From contig OX463778.1 in assembly GCA_949825025.1 (NCBI GenBank), positions 28,043,265 through 28,107,264 on the forward strand: 64,000 bases of DNA, given 5' to 3'. The stretch is from Siphlonurus alternatus. Its lineage: Eukaryota; Arthropoda; Insecta; Ephemeroptera; Siphlonuridae. Of this stretch, positions 35,984-52,825 are shown piece by piece. The notes beneath the pieces were generated by a model. The model made no database searches. It saw nothing but the letters and a program-made list of their open reading frames with translations, and had not been told where the DNA came from. How positions within the stretch are numbered: the stretch's first letter is position 1; the number at the start of each line of letters is the position of its first letter. A program made the translations under genes and the position numbers.

Positions 35984-36016
<33 letters not shown>

Positions 36017-36185
36017 AAAATGTCATGTACATTTCTGCTCTTGAACATGGTGGTATATTTTCTCTGAGTTGTTTATAAAAATTGCAATTATTAATGTCGG
36101 CCGCATATTATGTTAATATCATTGATAAATAAGCTTATTGATTAGCTGACTTGAAATTAAGCTTGAAGATATATAAAAAGTTTGA
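35010..36185. other. AT-rich spacer with GC-richer patch and TA repeat
   Basis: A patch at 35465-35595 carries TGACCTTGA (35507-35515), GCCATCTCGACGG and a C-run. A short TA array lies at about 35991-36015. No gene is supported; the 67-codon frame at 35609-35812 has no domain. Confidence 0.45.
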
Positions 36186-36194
36186 GACGAGAGG

Positions 36195-36450
36195 TCGTTC
36201 GATTGCACACATTGCAGGGAGTTGATCCTGGGTCACAGCTGCTCGGGGGGCAGCAGTGAAAGTAGCTGGCAGCTCTGCTGGGGGTTAAAGTGCGGGCCCA
36301 TTAAGGACCCGGGCGAGCATCGACCCGAGAGCCAGTGCCGCAGTAAACAACGGCGCAGCACTCGTCGGTCTATGTGCTGTCGAAAACTGAGAGTTCAACC
36401 ATGTGGACACATCCAATCAACGGTTTTGATGGCTACACGTTGATTAGTTG
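36195..36450. promoter_or_regulatory. CpG island, promoter candidate
   Basis: GC-rich with GGGCCCATTAAGGACCCGGGCG, GCATCGACCCGAGAG and a CACAGCTGCTCGGGGGGCAG start. A 73-codon frame (36222-36443) is Ser/Arg/Cys-rich and typical of translated CpG islands. No splice-ready exon is convincing. Confidence 0.35.
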
Positions 36451-37100
36451 TGAAGGAAATTAGTGTGGTATTTTAAAAGGTGTAAAAATTTATGTTACTA
36501 GATGTCTTATAATTTTTTGTTTATAAATAAAGTTTCACTATAATTTGTCCTCACTTTAATACAAAGTGGAAGTTTTTAAATAAACATTAATTTCGAGTTG
36601 ATGCAATTGTCTTTTAATGCGCCATTTTTCTTAAATTTTGTATCTGACTAAAAATAAATACCAAAATACACATAACGAGGAAAATAATTAATTAATGATA
36701 GTTATATATTATTAATTATATTGACTTGCATTACAAATTAATTAATTTTAATGAAAGAAAATGAATATCTTGTTTTGCTTATTGCAAAGTATAAAAAATT
36801 GATAAAAAATGAACGCTGAAGAGATCACGTGATTTGGTCCATTAAATGATCTTCAGAGAGCAATCTTCTTATAAGCATTCATTATCTATACCTATATCAT
36901 TCATAACTGCCAGTTAGATGTTAAATATATTTCACAATACCTGCTTCCTATATAATAAGTGTATCATAACGATGTTTATGGTGAGGTTATAGCACACTAT
37001 CCATCATTACATAACAGACGTACACGCCCACACGTTATGCACAGGCTACACCCCTTTCCCTCCCTCGTACTTAACGCTTGCGTACAAAACTCGTAACATC
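36451..37100. other. AT-rich spacer, no gene seen
   Basis: AT-rich with a CACGTG at about 36825. A small pyrimidine-rich, CpG-poor patch precedes the receptor-site cluster at 37106. Confidence 0.5.
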
Positions 37101-37105
37101 AGGCA

Positions 37106-37135
37106 AGGTCAGGGTCATGAAAAGGTCAGAGGTCA
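37106..37135 (+). promoter_or_regulatory. Cluster of four nuclear receptor half-sites (DR0 plus DR1)
   Basis: AGGTCA (37106-37111) is directly followed by GGGTCA (37112-37117), then AGGTCA-G-AGGTCA (37123-37135), a perfect DR1. Four same-strand half-sites in 30 bp is very unlikely by chance in AT-rich DNA. DR1 sites are bound by RXR/USP, HNF4, COUP-TF/SVP and others. Confidence 0.5.
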
Positions 37136-37139
37136 ACAC

Positions 37140-39330
37140 AGAATAGCAAATCGAGTGCTTGCTTTTTACATCATACGTAATATCATCATAGACATTTGTT
37201 ATTTATGTTTGTTTATATTTTTCATTGCTTTGTGGTTTTTAAAAAAAATTGTATGCTTAAGTTCAAAAGAAAAACACACACTAGTACAGTCCTGGTTTAA
37301 TGTAGTGGAAAATTTTGCATTATATTCTCGGCTGGAAGGTGGAAGGTAAGAGGGTCTCTGCAAAGGTCGCCTATCGTTACATAAGAAACTTGGGTAAAAT
37401 ATTTACCCTCAGCGATGAAAGGTTGCCCTCAATATATGATGGTTAGTCATTTAAAAGATTCAAGTCAATAAAATAACAACAAAAAAGAAATTAAGAATTT
37501 TATTGATTTATTGTTAAAAATTATAAAAAAAAAAAATATAAAAAAATAAGCAAACTTCAACATGAGAGTAAAGTAATTTTTTTGATATTTAATTTATAAG
37601 AAAGTCTACAGGTCTACACAATTATTTCTGATATTGAATTATTATTTTTTATATTCAAATCAAAGACAATAGAAAGAACAAAGGACAACTAGTGCAGACA
37701 CACTTTGTGCAAGCGACGAGTTAAAACTAGAATATCAAAGGCAAAAACAAAAAAGCAAATTCGTTTTATTGTGATTGTCAAGTTGTTAACATTTTTTTTA
37801 ATAAAAGTAGCAAGAACTTTTTAAAACCATCAAACAGTCTTATAAAAAAGAACTTTAACCGAATAAAAATTCCTTTAAGTCTACAGGAAAAAAATAGAAG
37901 TAAAATCTTAGATATTTTAGTTTTAATTTTAAGTAAAAGAATATGATGTCAAATTTACTAACAGAGCGAATAATGTTCATCGCCATGTTTTAAACAACAT
38001 ACCTCGAATATCCATTGATGATGGGAATGACGCAATAGTTGTGCTATTTATACTCCTTTGCATTCATCGGCTATAGTATAAGATGTTTGGCAAAAAGCCC
38101 TATAGCCTAGCATTCATTTTTTTTTTTTTATTCAACCTGGCTCTAAATCTTTAAAATTTGGACAAGCAACTGACAAGTTATGTATTTCTGTATTTTTTTT
38201 AAGGGGCTATTTGGCGCCACAGTATCTGGTCACATGGTACAACATGTGACTTACATTCTCCGATCATAATTAAGAAGAATCTAGTCGTGCGCTTTCGTCG
38301 TTATTCGGCTCAAGTCGAGGGCAATGATGTAAAATTCCAACCAATAATTAGGGATGTTTAAGTCCCGACAAAACCGAGTGTATATATTGAGCATTTGCAT
38401 GCTTGGAAGTTACCTCCCACATTTATAATGATAAGAATATTATTTTTTATTAATGATAAGAATGAAAAGAAGTTTCTTGTGTGGTGTTGCTTGAAAGTAA
38501 TACCTCAAGTGTAATTCCAGTACATTTTGACTAGGCAGTGCTGTAGTTGTTATCAGTTGGTGAAATATTTATGTAACCTTTCCTGTTTCTTTAACTTCTC
38601 TCACGCAATTGTTTATAAAACTTTGAGGAAGAGTGGTGGAAAACAATAATACAAATGTATACAAACTCAAAGTAAGTGAAATAATAAATCAGAGCCTAAT
38701 TTTTTTGTTGAAGCCAGAGACCTGGTATTCGCGATCATTCTCTTATAATATCTCCTCATGATAAAGTGATAGAAGGACTGGCATCCCCTGTCTACTGTGA
38801 TAATACTTTGAGCATGATCCAACCCAACGGTGGTATTTTCTACATTTCATGGTAAGAACAATTAGCCACGATACCAATATCAATAATTCCCACCCTCCCC
38901 TCACATTTTCTGCCTCCTTTATTCAAGTTGAGAGATGTTTTGAAAATGTTTGTTTTCGAGAACGGCTGACGATAGTTTAGTCAGGTCAAGATACAAGATA
39001 AGGTAAATTGGAACGGTGCTCAACTTCAATGATAGACAACCGTAACATTGCAGTATAAATTATATTAAAAGATACTTGAATTATTTGCTTCACTTTCATA
39101 ATAAATAATAAGACATATTTTCATTTTTTTTTTTAGTGATTCTCAGAAATAAAAACTAGTTAATGTCAATATCGTATACTTTTGTTTACATCATTAACTT
39201 TAAATTTTTTCAAGTAACAAAATATTTTGCAATATATATATAAAAAAAATGAATAAAAATTCTTTTATTTTTATATTATAAAACAGGTCTGCTATTAGCA
39301 TATAATTAAAGTGTAGACATAAATTCTTCA
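37140..39330. other. AT-rich spacer, no gene seen
   Basis: Long AT-rich stretch with GGCGCC at 38213-38218 inside TTTGGCGCCACAGT and small CpG patches near 38290-38330. The 64-codon frame 37155-37349 has no domain. Confidence 0.5.
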
Positions 39331-39339
39331 TGTTTGCTT

Positions 39340-39860
39340 GCAGTCCTTGAATGCTGTAAGCCCCTCGAGACTCAGGAAGTTAGTAGTATCTTAACGTAGC
39401 GCGTACTACCACTGGGGGGCGGCCCCGTTTACTTTGGGCTTGCGTCTCTCTTATATTACATATACATATAGTATCTTGTTCTCTCTCTGTTAAGTCTCGT
39501 TTTAATATTCAAGGTTAATATAAATTCACACCACCAGCTATACCATTATATAGTCATACTAAAATAAAATTCCATATCAGATGTACCCAAAAAATAAGTG
39601 AGTTTTTGTATTAAATTACAACCACTTTGGTTCTCGCTCGTAGCTTGCTTCTGCGTTGTTTTTTGAATGCGACTGTACAAAGACACTGATACTGTGGGGA
39701 CGGCACCCAGCCAGCATAGGCCATAAGTCCCTCCTCACTGAGAGGACCGTGCGCGAGTGGGCCAAGGATACCAAACAGCTTAAGTAGTCAGTACTGTCTT
39801 CCTCCACTGACTTCAAGGCTGGGTGATTGTAATTCTTGCATGATATCATTGGCATCCTTC
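39340..39860. promoter_or_regulatory. Two GC-richer patches
   Basis: 39345-39450 contains CCCCTCGAGACTC, TAGCGCGTAC and GGGGGGCGGCCCCG. 39620-39850 is moderately GC-rich with an open minus-strand frame of 79 codons lacking a domain. Both look regulatory rather than coding. Confidence 0.25.
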
Positions 39861-41360
39861 ATTTAACTGCTCACTTACTGCATACTACATACATTAACTA
39901 ACTTCCGGACTTATTAATCATCTATACTCGGATTTTTTTTTCACCAACAATTTAATTACAGATATATTATATAAAACTATTAGATTATATTCAAATAAGG
40001 AAAATATGTTAAAAAAAAATCAAAATTCGCATGCAACTTCAGTTCTTTCATAATGGTGTTGTTTGATATAAAATTACATTGTTTATTTGCACTTTTGATA
40101 TTTTTACAACATGAAAAGTGGCGTCTCATGATGAAAGTTATACAGGAAATGTAAAGTGACGATAAATGAAGGTAATACCTGTCTGGAGAAACTGAACACT
40201 AATTATGACTCTGCAGGAGAATCTGCATTACGAGAAGTGCAAATAGTCGTTGAATTATTACATACAACCTGTCATCTCTTGGGCTACAGTAATAAATATC
40301 ATCACATCATGTTATATTATTCTATTTGCGAGAGTTCAGCTTTCAATCGACATTTGACCTTTTCAAATGATTGACTAAAAATTTATTTTTTATCGGTGAC
40401 ATAAAAAAAAAGTTTAAAATTTTTTTTATCCATGCATGTTTTTAAAATACGTTAAAGAGAGAGAAAAATAAAGTCTATACCCGTGGTTTAAGTTTTAACA
40501 TGACATTGGTTCATGCATGTTTTTGGTACTCTAAATACATCAGATACTCTTCATACATTATGAGATATGTCAGCTGCAATCTCGCAATTCGTGACTTGCT
40601 ACATGGCGAACGTCGTGTTGGCCCGTCTATATATTTTGTAGCGTGGCACACTGCCCGAAATACACCGTAATCCATACAGGAATACAATACACGAAGTTCA
40701 TCTGTCACATCACAGAATTTTGAAGTAACAATACTAACACGATTAGCAAATTTTTCATGTACTGTATAAAAACTTTTCGCAAATTTAATTATTATTCAAA
40801 ACATCCTTTTTTTTTCTATTCAAAAGCTAAATTGATTTGCCGACGTTGTTGCAAAGACATAAAAATATTACTAAGGAATTATAATTTCGGCGAAGGTAAA
40901 AGAAGCAAGCAGCGTCTTGATTTATGGCTATAATATCTCAAAGAGTATAAAAATCACCACGTCTCCATAGACTTAATACATGACGATACCGAGCAGGGTA
41001 TGACCATTAGACTGTTTTTTAGAAACATATATTGTATATAATATTATACTGATTTTGTAACATATGATATAAGTAGATATCAGTGTATTTTTTAAAGTAA
41101 TAATGTATCAATGTAAAATCTCGTTATTAATGATCAGACTATTATTTTTTAATGGAAAAAAAAGTACGCACACGCAACTGTGAATTAAACGTTATAAAAA
41201 GCCTGTGTAAATTGTTAAGTGAACTTTTTATGTGTTCTTTATTCACAAGATTTCGGGCTAGGTGGACGTCGTCGTATTTATGTCTGTCTGAGAAAAACTA
41301 CGAGGACGACGGTCTTTTAGCATCACTGGGTGGTTCACCGGCGTCTGACCAGTTTGAACC
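39861..41360. other. AT-rich spacer, no gene seen
   Basis: AT-rich, with a modest GC-richer patch near 40590-40660 and a CpG-containing patch at 41255-41360 leading into the CT repeat. The frames 40156-40374 and 40511-40708 have no recognisable features. Confidence 0.5.

Positions 41361-41362
<2 letters not shown>

Positions 41363-41427
<65 letters not shown>
41363..41427. repeat. (CT)n microsatellite with one GGT interruption
   Basis: A CT run interrupted at about 41398-41400. The 101-codon frame through it encodes a Ser-Leu repeat and is not a gene. Confidence 0.97.
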
Positions 41428-41862
41428 CTTCACAGAGCCCTCCATAAAGTAGCTTAACATCCTTTCTTGTATATAGTATATGTACACGTATATAATGATA
41501 TATATTATACCAAAAAACGTTGTCGCATCTTCTTATTATACTCTTTATTTTCGTCTTTCAATTTTTTTTTTTTATCATGTGGTCTTTCATCGAACATTGC
41601 TTTACCTGTCTCATTAATTTTTTATTAGATGTATATATTTACGTTTAGCCTCTCTATAAAGTATATAATCATATAATCACATAATATATATTCAATATAT
41701 GTTTTTTTTTTCTTTATTATACATATAAAAATGATCAACGTTTTTACTTCTCAGCCTGTGTGCGATATGAATCTTTTGCGTGCGTGCTTACATTATAACG
41801 TTCTTTCAAAAATTTTATGGCCAAATTATAACCACACATTAAAGCGAGGCAACGTCCCTTTG

Positions 41863-41864
<2 letters not shown>

Positions 41865-41902
<38 letters not shown>
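41865..41902. repeat. A-run, ~38 bp
   Basis: The longest A homopolymer in the window, on the plus strand after AACGTCCCTTTGGC. No element body was recognised upstream. The poly-Lys frame through it is an artefact. Confidence 0.9.
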
Positions 41903-41906
<4 letters not shown>

Positions 41907-42579
41907 TATATGGTTTATCATGAAGATCATATTGTGGTATGGCATTTATTTCCTCTCCATGCTGTCTGACATATTTTTATCGCTTGAAGCAGCTGAGAAT
42001 TAATGATACGTAACTAAAGAGAATCCTACACGTGGATGTTAAAATAATAAAAGTGCTGGTGTTAAAGTTAACAGCAGAAGAATCAGCCCAGTGACCTGAA
42101 ACTAGAGGGATTTTTTTTTTTTTTTTTCGCATCGTTTGCTCCAATATTTTCTCGTCATAATCCCTATAGAAAATCAAGGCCGCCCGGCCCTTCAAACTTC
42201 CGCTAACAGCATCCCACTTCTCACTTACTTAATCTGACTTACATAATGAGACACAATTTAACGTGTCATAACATATTTCATCACCTGTGGCATGTTATCG
42301 AATCGTTTTATTTTGACGATTTTTTTTAAATTAAAAATTGCAATTAAAAATAGGTATATTGTACGATTTTGTAAGACTTGAATTTGTTTTAAAATAAAAC
42401 TTAAAGTGTATTTTTGCTGAGATATTACACAATTTTATTTTAATTAATTTTTTAATTAGTTCAATTACGCTAAAATCTTCATATATACGTTTTTTGGTGA
42501 AGTAACTTCTACTAACCTTCTATTTCATGATATAATAAATATAATTATAGCTCAACTTTAAAAGGAAATATAAAGTTTT

Positions 42580-43115
42580 TTTTTTATTTGCAGTACGCAA
42601 CCCGTTGCTCGTTGTTTTACTTTATTTTTTGCCTGGTATGTGCGGGGCCAGCGCGTGTATTGGCTCCACAGCCACTTGTAAAGTCGTCTCTCGCAGCAGT
42701 GGTGGCGGCGATTATTCGGCAACGTTGCTAACACAGCGAAGGTCAGCCAGGTCGGACCTTGACCTCTGAGCACACTTACATACATATGAAAATATTGAGG
42801 AGAAAATAATATCTTACCACCACCAAAATATTTTTTTTTATTACACTATACTCTATTAATAACGGCATTAGAGAAAAAAAATTATATCCAATTATCCGTT
42901 ATTGAACAATGCAGCATCAGGGTGCAGGTGGCACGGGCGGGTGTGTTACGGGACTTGTTGAGGTGGCGCCAAAACTGGGCCACTGGCCCACCAGTAACCT
43001 GATATATACTCACGTCCGCTGGGACCGGTTTTCAGGGTACTCGAGGTACCAACCTCATCTAAGAGCGTCTTAGTGCGACATCTAGTGTACTCGCTCATAA
43101 CATAGACTATAGTCA
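42580..43115. promoter_or_regulatory. Insulator-like and receptor-site-rich islands
   Basis: 42640-42780 is CpG-rich with AAGGTCAGCCAGGTCGGACC and TTGACCTCTGA (three receptor half-sites). 42905-43110 contains AGGTGGCGCC (42961-42970), matching the Drosophila CTCF core, and GACATCTAGTG near 43077. This combination suggests a boundary or enhancer element. Confidence 0.4.
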
Positions 43116-44840
43116 ATTATAGGAATTCAGTTAGGATGACGAAAATCCATTATTTCTTACAGTTTTTTTATTGTCTTCGCTGATATTTTTAATAAATGAT
43201 GAAACAGCCAATTAAATGATTTAATTCTAATTAAATGATTAATTAGATTTTAATGATGTTGATAATGGGCAACATTATCAAATTTTGACAAAATATTACT
43301 TAAAATATTTAAATGTTATTACAAGTTGAATTACTTGCGTTTTATTGCTCCAAATAATTCCTTTAACTTATTTTTTTCTTTGCATGTATGCCTTCAAAAT
43401 CAAAAAAATAAAAAAAACAAGTGACTGGTACGCTACAACATATGAGGTCCAGTCAAAGTACAATCCCTTGGATTAAACTTACAAACTTACACGCTATTTC
43501 GTGCTCGCCTTCTGTGCAGTGTGGGCGAGCGTTTGTGTTAGTCTAGACGAGACCACCGCAAACTTTTCAGCGAAATTTAATTCGAAACTTTTCCCTTACA
43601 CACAACAAATAGGACTTAAAATATTTAATGTTATTAAATGCTTGTCTGATGTTGCTAGGCAGTAAAGCTTCATGTATATATTATTCTGTTGCTTTATGTC
43701 ATGCATAGAAATGAGAATTACAACAATAAAAAACGTTTCATCATTATATTACACATAAATATATGATCTAATTTGCTTTAGTAAAAATCACTAAAAAATA
43801 GTTATAATTTTGATGAAATGTAAATCCAGTTTTTAATTAGCTATATTGTTATGTACGTCACTTAGAAGATGACTTATACAAAGGAACTAATAAGTCAATG
43901 GTCTGTGAGCCAAATGTTGAGTGTACATATAACAACGACGTGGTGTCCAGAAGTTTGGGCGGGCGGGACCAAGTCTGCATTTCCCACGTGGCCCAGCTTC
44001 CCATTGTATGCTAATTGTCCCCCTGATGCTGCTGCTACTAGATCGTGGCCTTGGATGGACCCCAGTAGACTACACCCAGCGGCTGACATGGTGTACTTGT
44101 TGAAGCTGTCGAGGGACTCGTACAATTTACGGAGCCTGAAACACGAAAATTAGAGGACCTAATAGCATGGAGTTTATGGGTTTTGAAATTAGAAAAATTA
44201 TATCTGTGCTACATCGTATTTTTCTATTTAGCATATATATAACAACTGTAATAAAATATTTTATTGCTTGCCCTTAAAAAGGTAATATTATAATATTATA
44301 AGATTATTTTTTAAATTTAAAATGCATTAGCATGCATGGCATATACATGTAATTACAAAAGGAATTACAATTGAATTATTTAATATTCATTTAATAGTTA
44401 CAAATTTATTTAATGATTTTGAGTCGGAATGTTTTTTTATTGGTTTCTTTTTTTTTTTTTTTTTTTAATTTTCACACCTTTCAATTTAAAAATAGATTAT
44501 TATAAAAATAAGTTTTATAATTTATTCTGGTAACATATATTTAAATACGTAACTTTATCACAATAATACCACGTTATAGTGAGCCTGGTCGACCTATCAT
44601 CAACAAACTCCAAGACAGGTATAAAACTTCATCTCTACGCGGCGGCGTTTTTTCTTATTTTTTTGTACTCGTGTAATCCGCACCGACCTGTTTCGCCTCC
44701 CCCTCCTCTCTGTGTCCAGCAACGCATGTGCTGGACCGGGTTTTCCTTCCACAGACTTGCTCCTGCAGCGAGTCGAATATTTATATCCAACTTTTGTCAT
44801 CCGAAAATTTTTTTTCTTTCAAACGCAATCTCTTGTTACC
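43116..44840. other. AT-rich spacer with three GC-richer patches
   Basis: Patches at 43500-43570, 43920-44140 and 44640-44770. The middle one is open on both strands (94 codons plus, 76 minus), neither with a domain. The last is pyrimidine-rich with CCCCCTCCTCTC. No gene is supported. Confidence 0.4.
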
Positions 44841-44844
44841 TTTT

Positions 44845-44975
44845 TATTATCATTATTATTATTATTTGGGTTTTTAACTCCCAACCTAGTTGGGGTGTTT
44901 AAGCGCCAGCACCGGGCCCAATTGGGACAAGATGAAGGCAAGATGATTATTATTATTATTATTATTATTATTTTT
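44845..44975 (+). mobile_element. Possible retroposon 3' end with (ATT)n tail
   Basis: A ~80-bp unique segment (AAGCGCCAGCACCGGGCCCA, then GGACAAGATGAAGGCAAGATG) lies between two (ATT)n arrays, at about 44846-44868 and 44945-44973. A CpG-bearing unit ending in GATG followed by ATT repeats resembles non-LTR retrotransposon or SINE 3' tails. The body is too short to name. Confidence 0.3.
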
Positions 44976-46990
44976 TTTTACTATTATTACATGCTATTAG
45001 GATAACATAAAAATTTGTATTCTAAAAGCTATGTTTTTTATTCTACTCTTTTACAATTACCTCAAATGTTCCACTTACAAATTTAAAAAAAAATATATAT
45101 ATATACATTCATTTTTTTTATTGTAAAGCAAAAAAAAACAAAACAAATAATAATAATAATAATAAAATAAAATAAAAAATGTTGCATAAAATTTATATTT
45201 GAGACCTTGAATATTTTTTTATTTATCTTTTGTTCATTCATTCCTCTTAACAAATACATGGTTCGCAAAACCCATAAAAATGTTTCTATTTTTTATATTT
45301 TTTACAATAGAGGTTTTGACTGCGTGGAAACAATAGGCAAAAATAAACTTTGGAATTGGAATAACGATCGCGTTGGATTACTACTAGAACGAGTTTTAAC
45401 ATCCATGACTGTCTCAGCAGAACCTGCTGGAAATTTGCAAGCAAAAGTCATCACTAGCAAAGCAATAAAAAAATTAATTAAAATGCTGAAATGACACCTT
45501 CTCATAAAAATCACGAAGAGAATTAACTAAAAATAATAATTGCATTGCAACAAATGAGAGAAAAATGAATTTAATGAGTTAAGTGCATATAATGAGGCAC
45601 ACGAAAGTAAAAGTGATTTTTTTAATATATTTCTTTGAAACGATTATACAGTTTTTATGTAATTTTTATTTTCCTTTCTTCAAATAAGTGTTTGTTAAGT
45701 GAATGATTGGATTGTGCCACGCATTGTTGCCATCCTTTGTCATTCATTGTTACACTCTGGGAGGTGGAAAAAGTGAGCAGAGTCACTCGACTTCATGAGA
45801 TATCAAACTTTTAAACAAAACAACAAATAAAAGCCTAAATGTACGTGAAGAAAAAAAAACATGCAATATAATACAAAAACGGAATGCAAGTCACTGAAAA
45901 TGTTACACAGTTTAAATGTCTTTCGTGCAGTAAACTATGACAAACAGATCAAGTTTTCTGATTCGTCGTAGATTCTGTCAAACAATCTTCGAGGTTGATA
46001 TTTCTCAGTTCAGAGAAGATTTCGGTGGGAGCGGTCACCAACAGTAGCAGCTGAGGGGCCTGACTTAAGGAGATGATGATCGACCAGTCATGCCGACGGA
46101 GAGAGGGGGAAAAAAAAAAGAGCTGTGGCTATAGTGACATAATGGTTATGAAAACCTTATAAGGTGCGCTTAGTTTTAAAAGCATGCAGGCATAAGTTAT
46201 ATAGTTACAAATGTATAATGGTAGCTACACCGATGTATAGATAAATGTTAGTGATGATCACGCAAAAAAAAAAAAAAAAAAAAAAAAAGGATTCATGTTT
46301 GCAGCATCCTTCTTCTTCTTCTCACACGTCTGGCGGTGGGTTCAGAGAGGACGTGTTTTGCTGACTGTTTGAGCACCACGTTCACCGTGTGTGCACTATA
46401 CCAGTTGGTACTTGTGTTATTCTGACACTCCATCGTCGTTAGCTGTGGTGTGCAAGTAAAAAGTAAGAAAAAAATAAGAAGTTTCTTTTTTTTTTTTTAG
46501 TATTACAGTAATTTGTCATTTTCAACATTTAATTATATTTAATATGTCTTTTGACATGATATATTTTGTCTATTTTTATTTTTCAAGTTGCCCTTTTTCT
46601 AAAAAATAATCAGACCATAGAATTCAATGTGATTATTAAAAATAATAAGGATCTTGATTATTTAATCAATATGTATAAAACAAGATGAATCATTATAGTT
46701 GATTAAATATTAAAATCTTAATGTATTACGGAATTGAACAAAGGAAAAGGAAAAAAAAAAAAAAAAATGTACAACGCATTAAAGATTTTTTTTTTTTTTT
46801 TTTACTTGTTAGTTACATTGCAAAACTTTAAAACTTTTGGAGTATCTTGTATATAGGTTAAGTATCAGCACTCACTATTGTTAATGATATCAATATTTTT
46901 TTATTTCATTATATTTAATACATAATTTACAATAATTTGATATCTAGCCTCAGCTATTCTTGTCACCGCTTAGTATTGAGAGATGATTTT
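44976..46990. other. AT-rich spacer with homopolymer runs
   Basis: AAT repeats at about 45147-45163, an A-run at 46265-46288 and T-runs near 46488 and 46785-46803. A GC-richer patch at 46010-46100 includes GTGGGAGCGGTCACC, and another at 46320-46450. The frames 45207-45494 and 45302-45514 have no domains. No gene is supported. Confidence 0.5.
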
Positions 46991-46999
46991 TCTTTTTTA

Positions 47000-47235
47000 A
47001 GATAGGAGTGGGAATGAGGAGCGGTGGGGTAAATCCGTCCGCCTCAGAGTTGAGTAAGACGCCCCCCTCCCCCCTCCCCCCTGGAAACACCTCGCAAGTT
47101 CAGGTTCAAGGGCGAGCATGCATACGTCCGGCCAGCCAGGCTGCCCGCAGGCTCCTCGCTGCATGTGCATACATAACGAACTGCAGCCACATTTTACTAA
47201 CACAACATAGCACCTGCATAAGGCTCACTTTTGTA
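47000..47235. promoter_or_regulatory. GC-rich island with C-rich tract
   Basis: Contains AAATCCGTCCGCC, CCCCCCTCCCCCCTCCCCCC-type sequence (about 47061-47080), GCATGC (47116-47121) and ACGTCCGGCCAGCC. Opposing frames show no domain. The C-rich tract could form an i-motif/G-quadruplex-type structure. Confidence 0.3.
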
Positions 47236-48985
47236 TAATTTAACACATGAAATAATATACAAGTTATTCTGAGTTTATAGTTGGAGCTTTGCCGGCTTGA
47301 TAGTTGATGCATCTTGCGTTTCAGAAAAAAAATGCATCCCATGTTTAAACTTATAAAATATAAAAAAAATGACGTCATTAAAATAGTGAGAAATATTATA
47401 AAATCAAGAGGATTGCACGATGGATCAAAAGATCAATTGTTTTCTGCTTGCAATTCTCCGTATAAAACAATTGTATCTTGATGCAATAGTAAAATAGTAC
47501 AATGCAATTTTGTTCTGATCAAATGGTTAAAATGCATCATGATACATATTTTTATGTCCTTTTGTGTATTATTTAAGACAATACATAGATAAACATCATA
47601 CGGATGATAGAGTAATTTATAATGCAATCGTAAAAATTTGTTTGCATATCATATTTCAAATATTAATAATAAATGTAAGTGCACTTTTGTTGATTAATAT
47701 TTTTTATTTTGCAATGCGCACATCATTTTTCTTTTTTTCTTTCAAAGTCATACGGTTGCTTCACAACGTCAACAATAACATTTCTGTAACAAGTGTTGGT
47801 TGGTTCACCACCCACACTCTTCGACTGCTGCAGCTATAACTAAAAAAAATACAGCATCGTTTATTTATAACTTGAATGCAATATTGTAAACAAGACGTTT
47901 TATTTATCACACTTTATTCCAATACTAAATATCATTAGATAAAAAAAAAAAATGCTGGTCATTTTTGATGAACAAATTTTTAGGATAAAATTAGACAGCA
48001 AGTAAATAACAATGTATTGATTGATTCGTAAAAATTTGAGACGAGATTAGATCGCCTCGATTAACAAGCAGTATAGCTAATACGCATCTTGTCTGGGGTA
48101 ACTCAAGTTCAAGAGCATGTGGCTTATTATTCTGAGGAAGAGGAAGGTCGGCTTGGTTTACTTTGGAGCACAAACAGTGAGACAGCAGGAGGATAATAAC
48201 GTGGGGTATTTTGGACCCCTATGTTGACGTTATGGCCTACACGAGGGGACGAGTATACGCTCTCACTCTCTTCTCACGGCCAGCACTATAGAGGTCGAAA
48301 ATCCCATACTTTTTTTTTCTTATGTCTTTTAATCTAACCAAGAAAACTACCACTAGCCTTCATGTTGCTGTAACAAAATTCTTGAGAGTTTGCCAAATTT
48401 TTATTTCTGTCGATCTGATTCTGGTCACACAAACATCTTTAAGAAGAAATAAAATTGCAGATTTTTTTTAAATACATGACTTTAACACAATATATGACTC
48501 GTGGGTTAAGCTTTATTTAAACATTCAAGCAAATTAAGTTAAATGAAGACTGTACACACTGGACTAAATTATTAGGTGTTAATTAGTATAATTTAAATTG
48601 CTAATTTTAACTTAAAATTCGAGTTATAACTTAAACGTATTACAGATTTTTGTATAATAATATTAGAAATGTTGAACGATGTTTTAAGGTCAAAAGTTAA
48701 TATTTTTACATCCATTTATTCATTGAAAATGTCCGGTATTACTATATATACATAAGCGATTGCTCAACACTTATTCATCCGGTTTTATGATCCTGTACCT
48801 GCGAGCAAGCAACCTTTTATTTTTTTATCATCGAGTGCGTTAAGAACTTGTTGAGTTAGTGACGTCATGGCATGACAGTTTGCACCGCGTGTGACATGTC
48901 ATGCACCCCCCCCCTCCCCCCTGCACGGTGATTTCCGGCTCGATTAACTGCGCATTCAGTTGAATTTTACATCCGCATAACCTAA
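47236..48985. other. AT-rich spacer with two CREs
   Basis: CRE octamers lie at 47370-47377 and 48860-48867. The second is followed by a C-rich tract (48905-48921) and CCGGCTCG. The frames at 47106-47378 and 47564-47839 are not convincing. No gene is supported. Confidence 0.5.

Positions 48986-48989
<4 letters not shown>

Positions 48990-49040
<51 letters not shown>
48990..49040. repeat. (TA)n microsatellite, ~50 bp
   Basis: An uninterrupted TA array, self-complementary and able to extrude as a cruciform. Confidence 0.95.

Positions 49041-52739
<3,699 letters not shown>

Positions 52740-52823
<84 letters not shown>
52740..52823. repeat. (CT)n microsatellite, ~83 bp
   Basis: An uninterrupted CT array followed by TTTCGTCTCTG. 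Confidence 0.97.

Positions 52824-52825
<2 letters not shown>

Noticed and set aside
43869..44153. 94-codon plus and 76-codon minus frames with ordinary residue use
   Set aside because: Opposite frames are equally open, and neither shows a domain or good splice borders.
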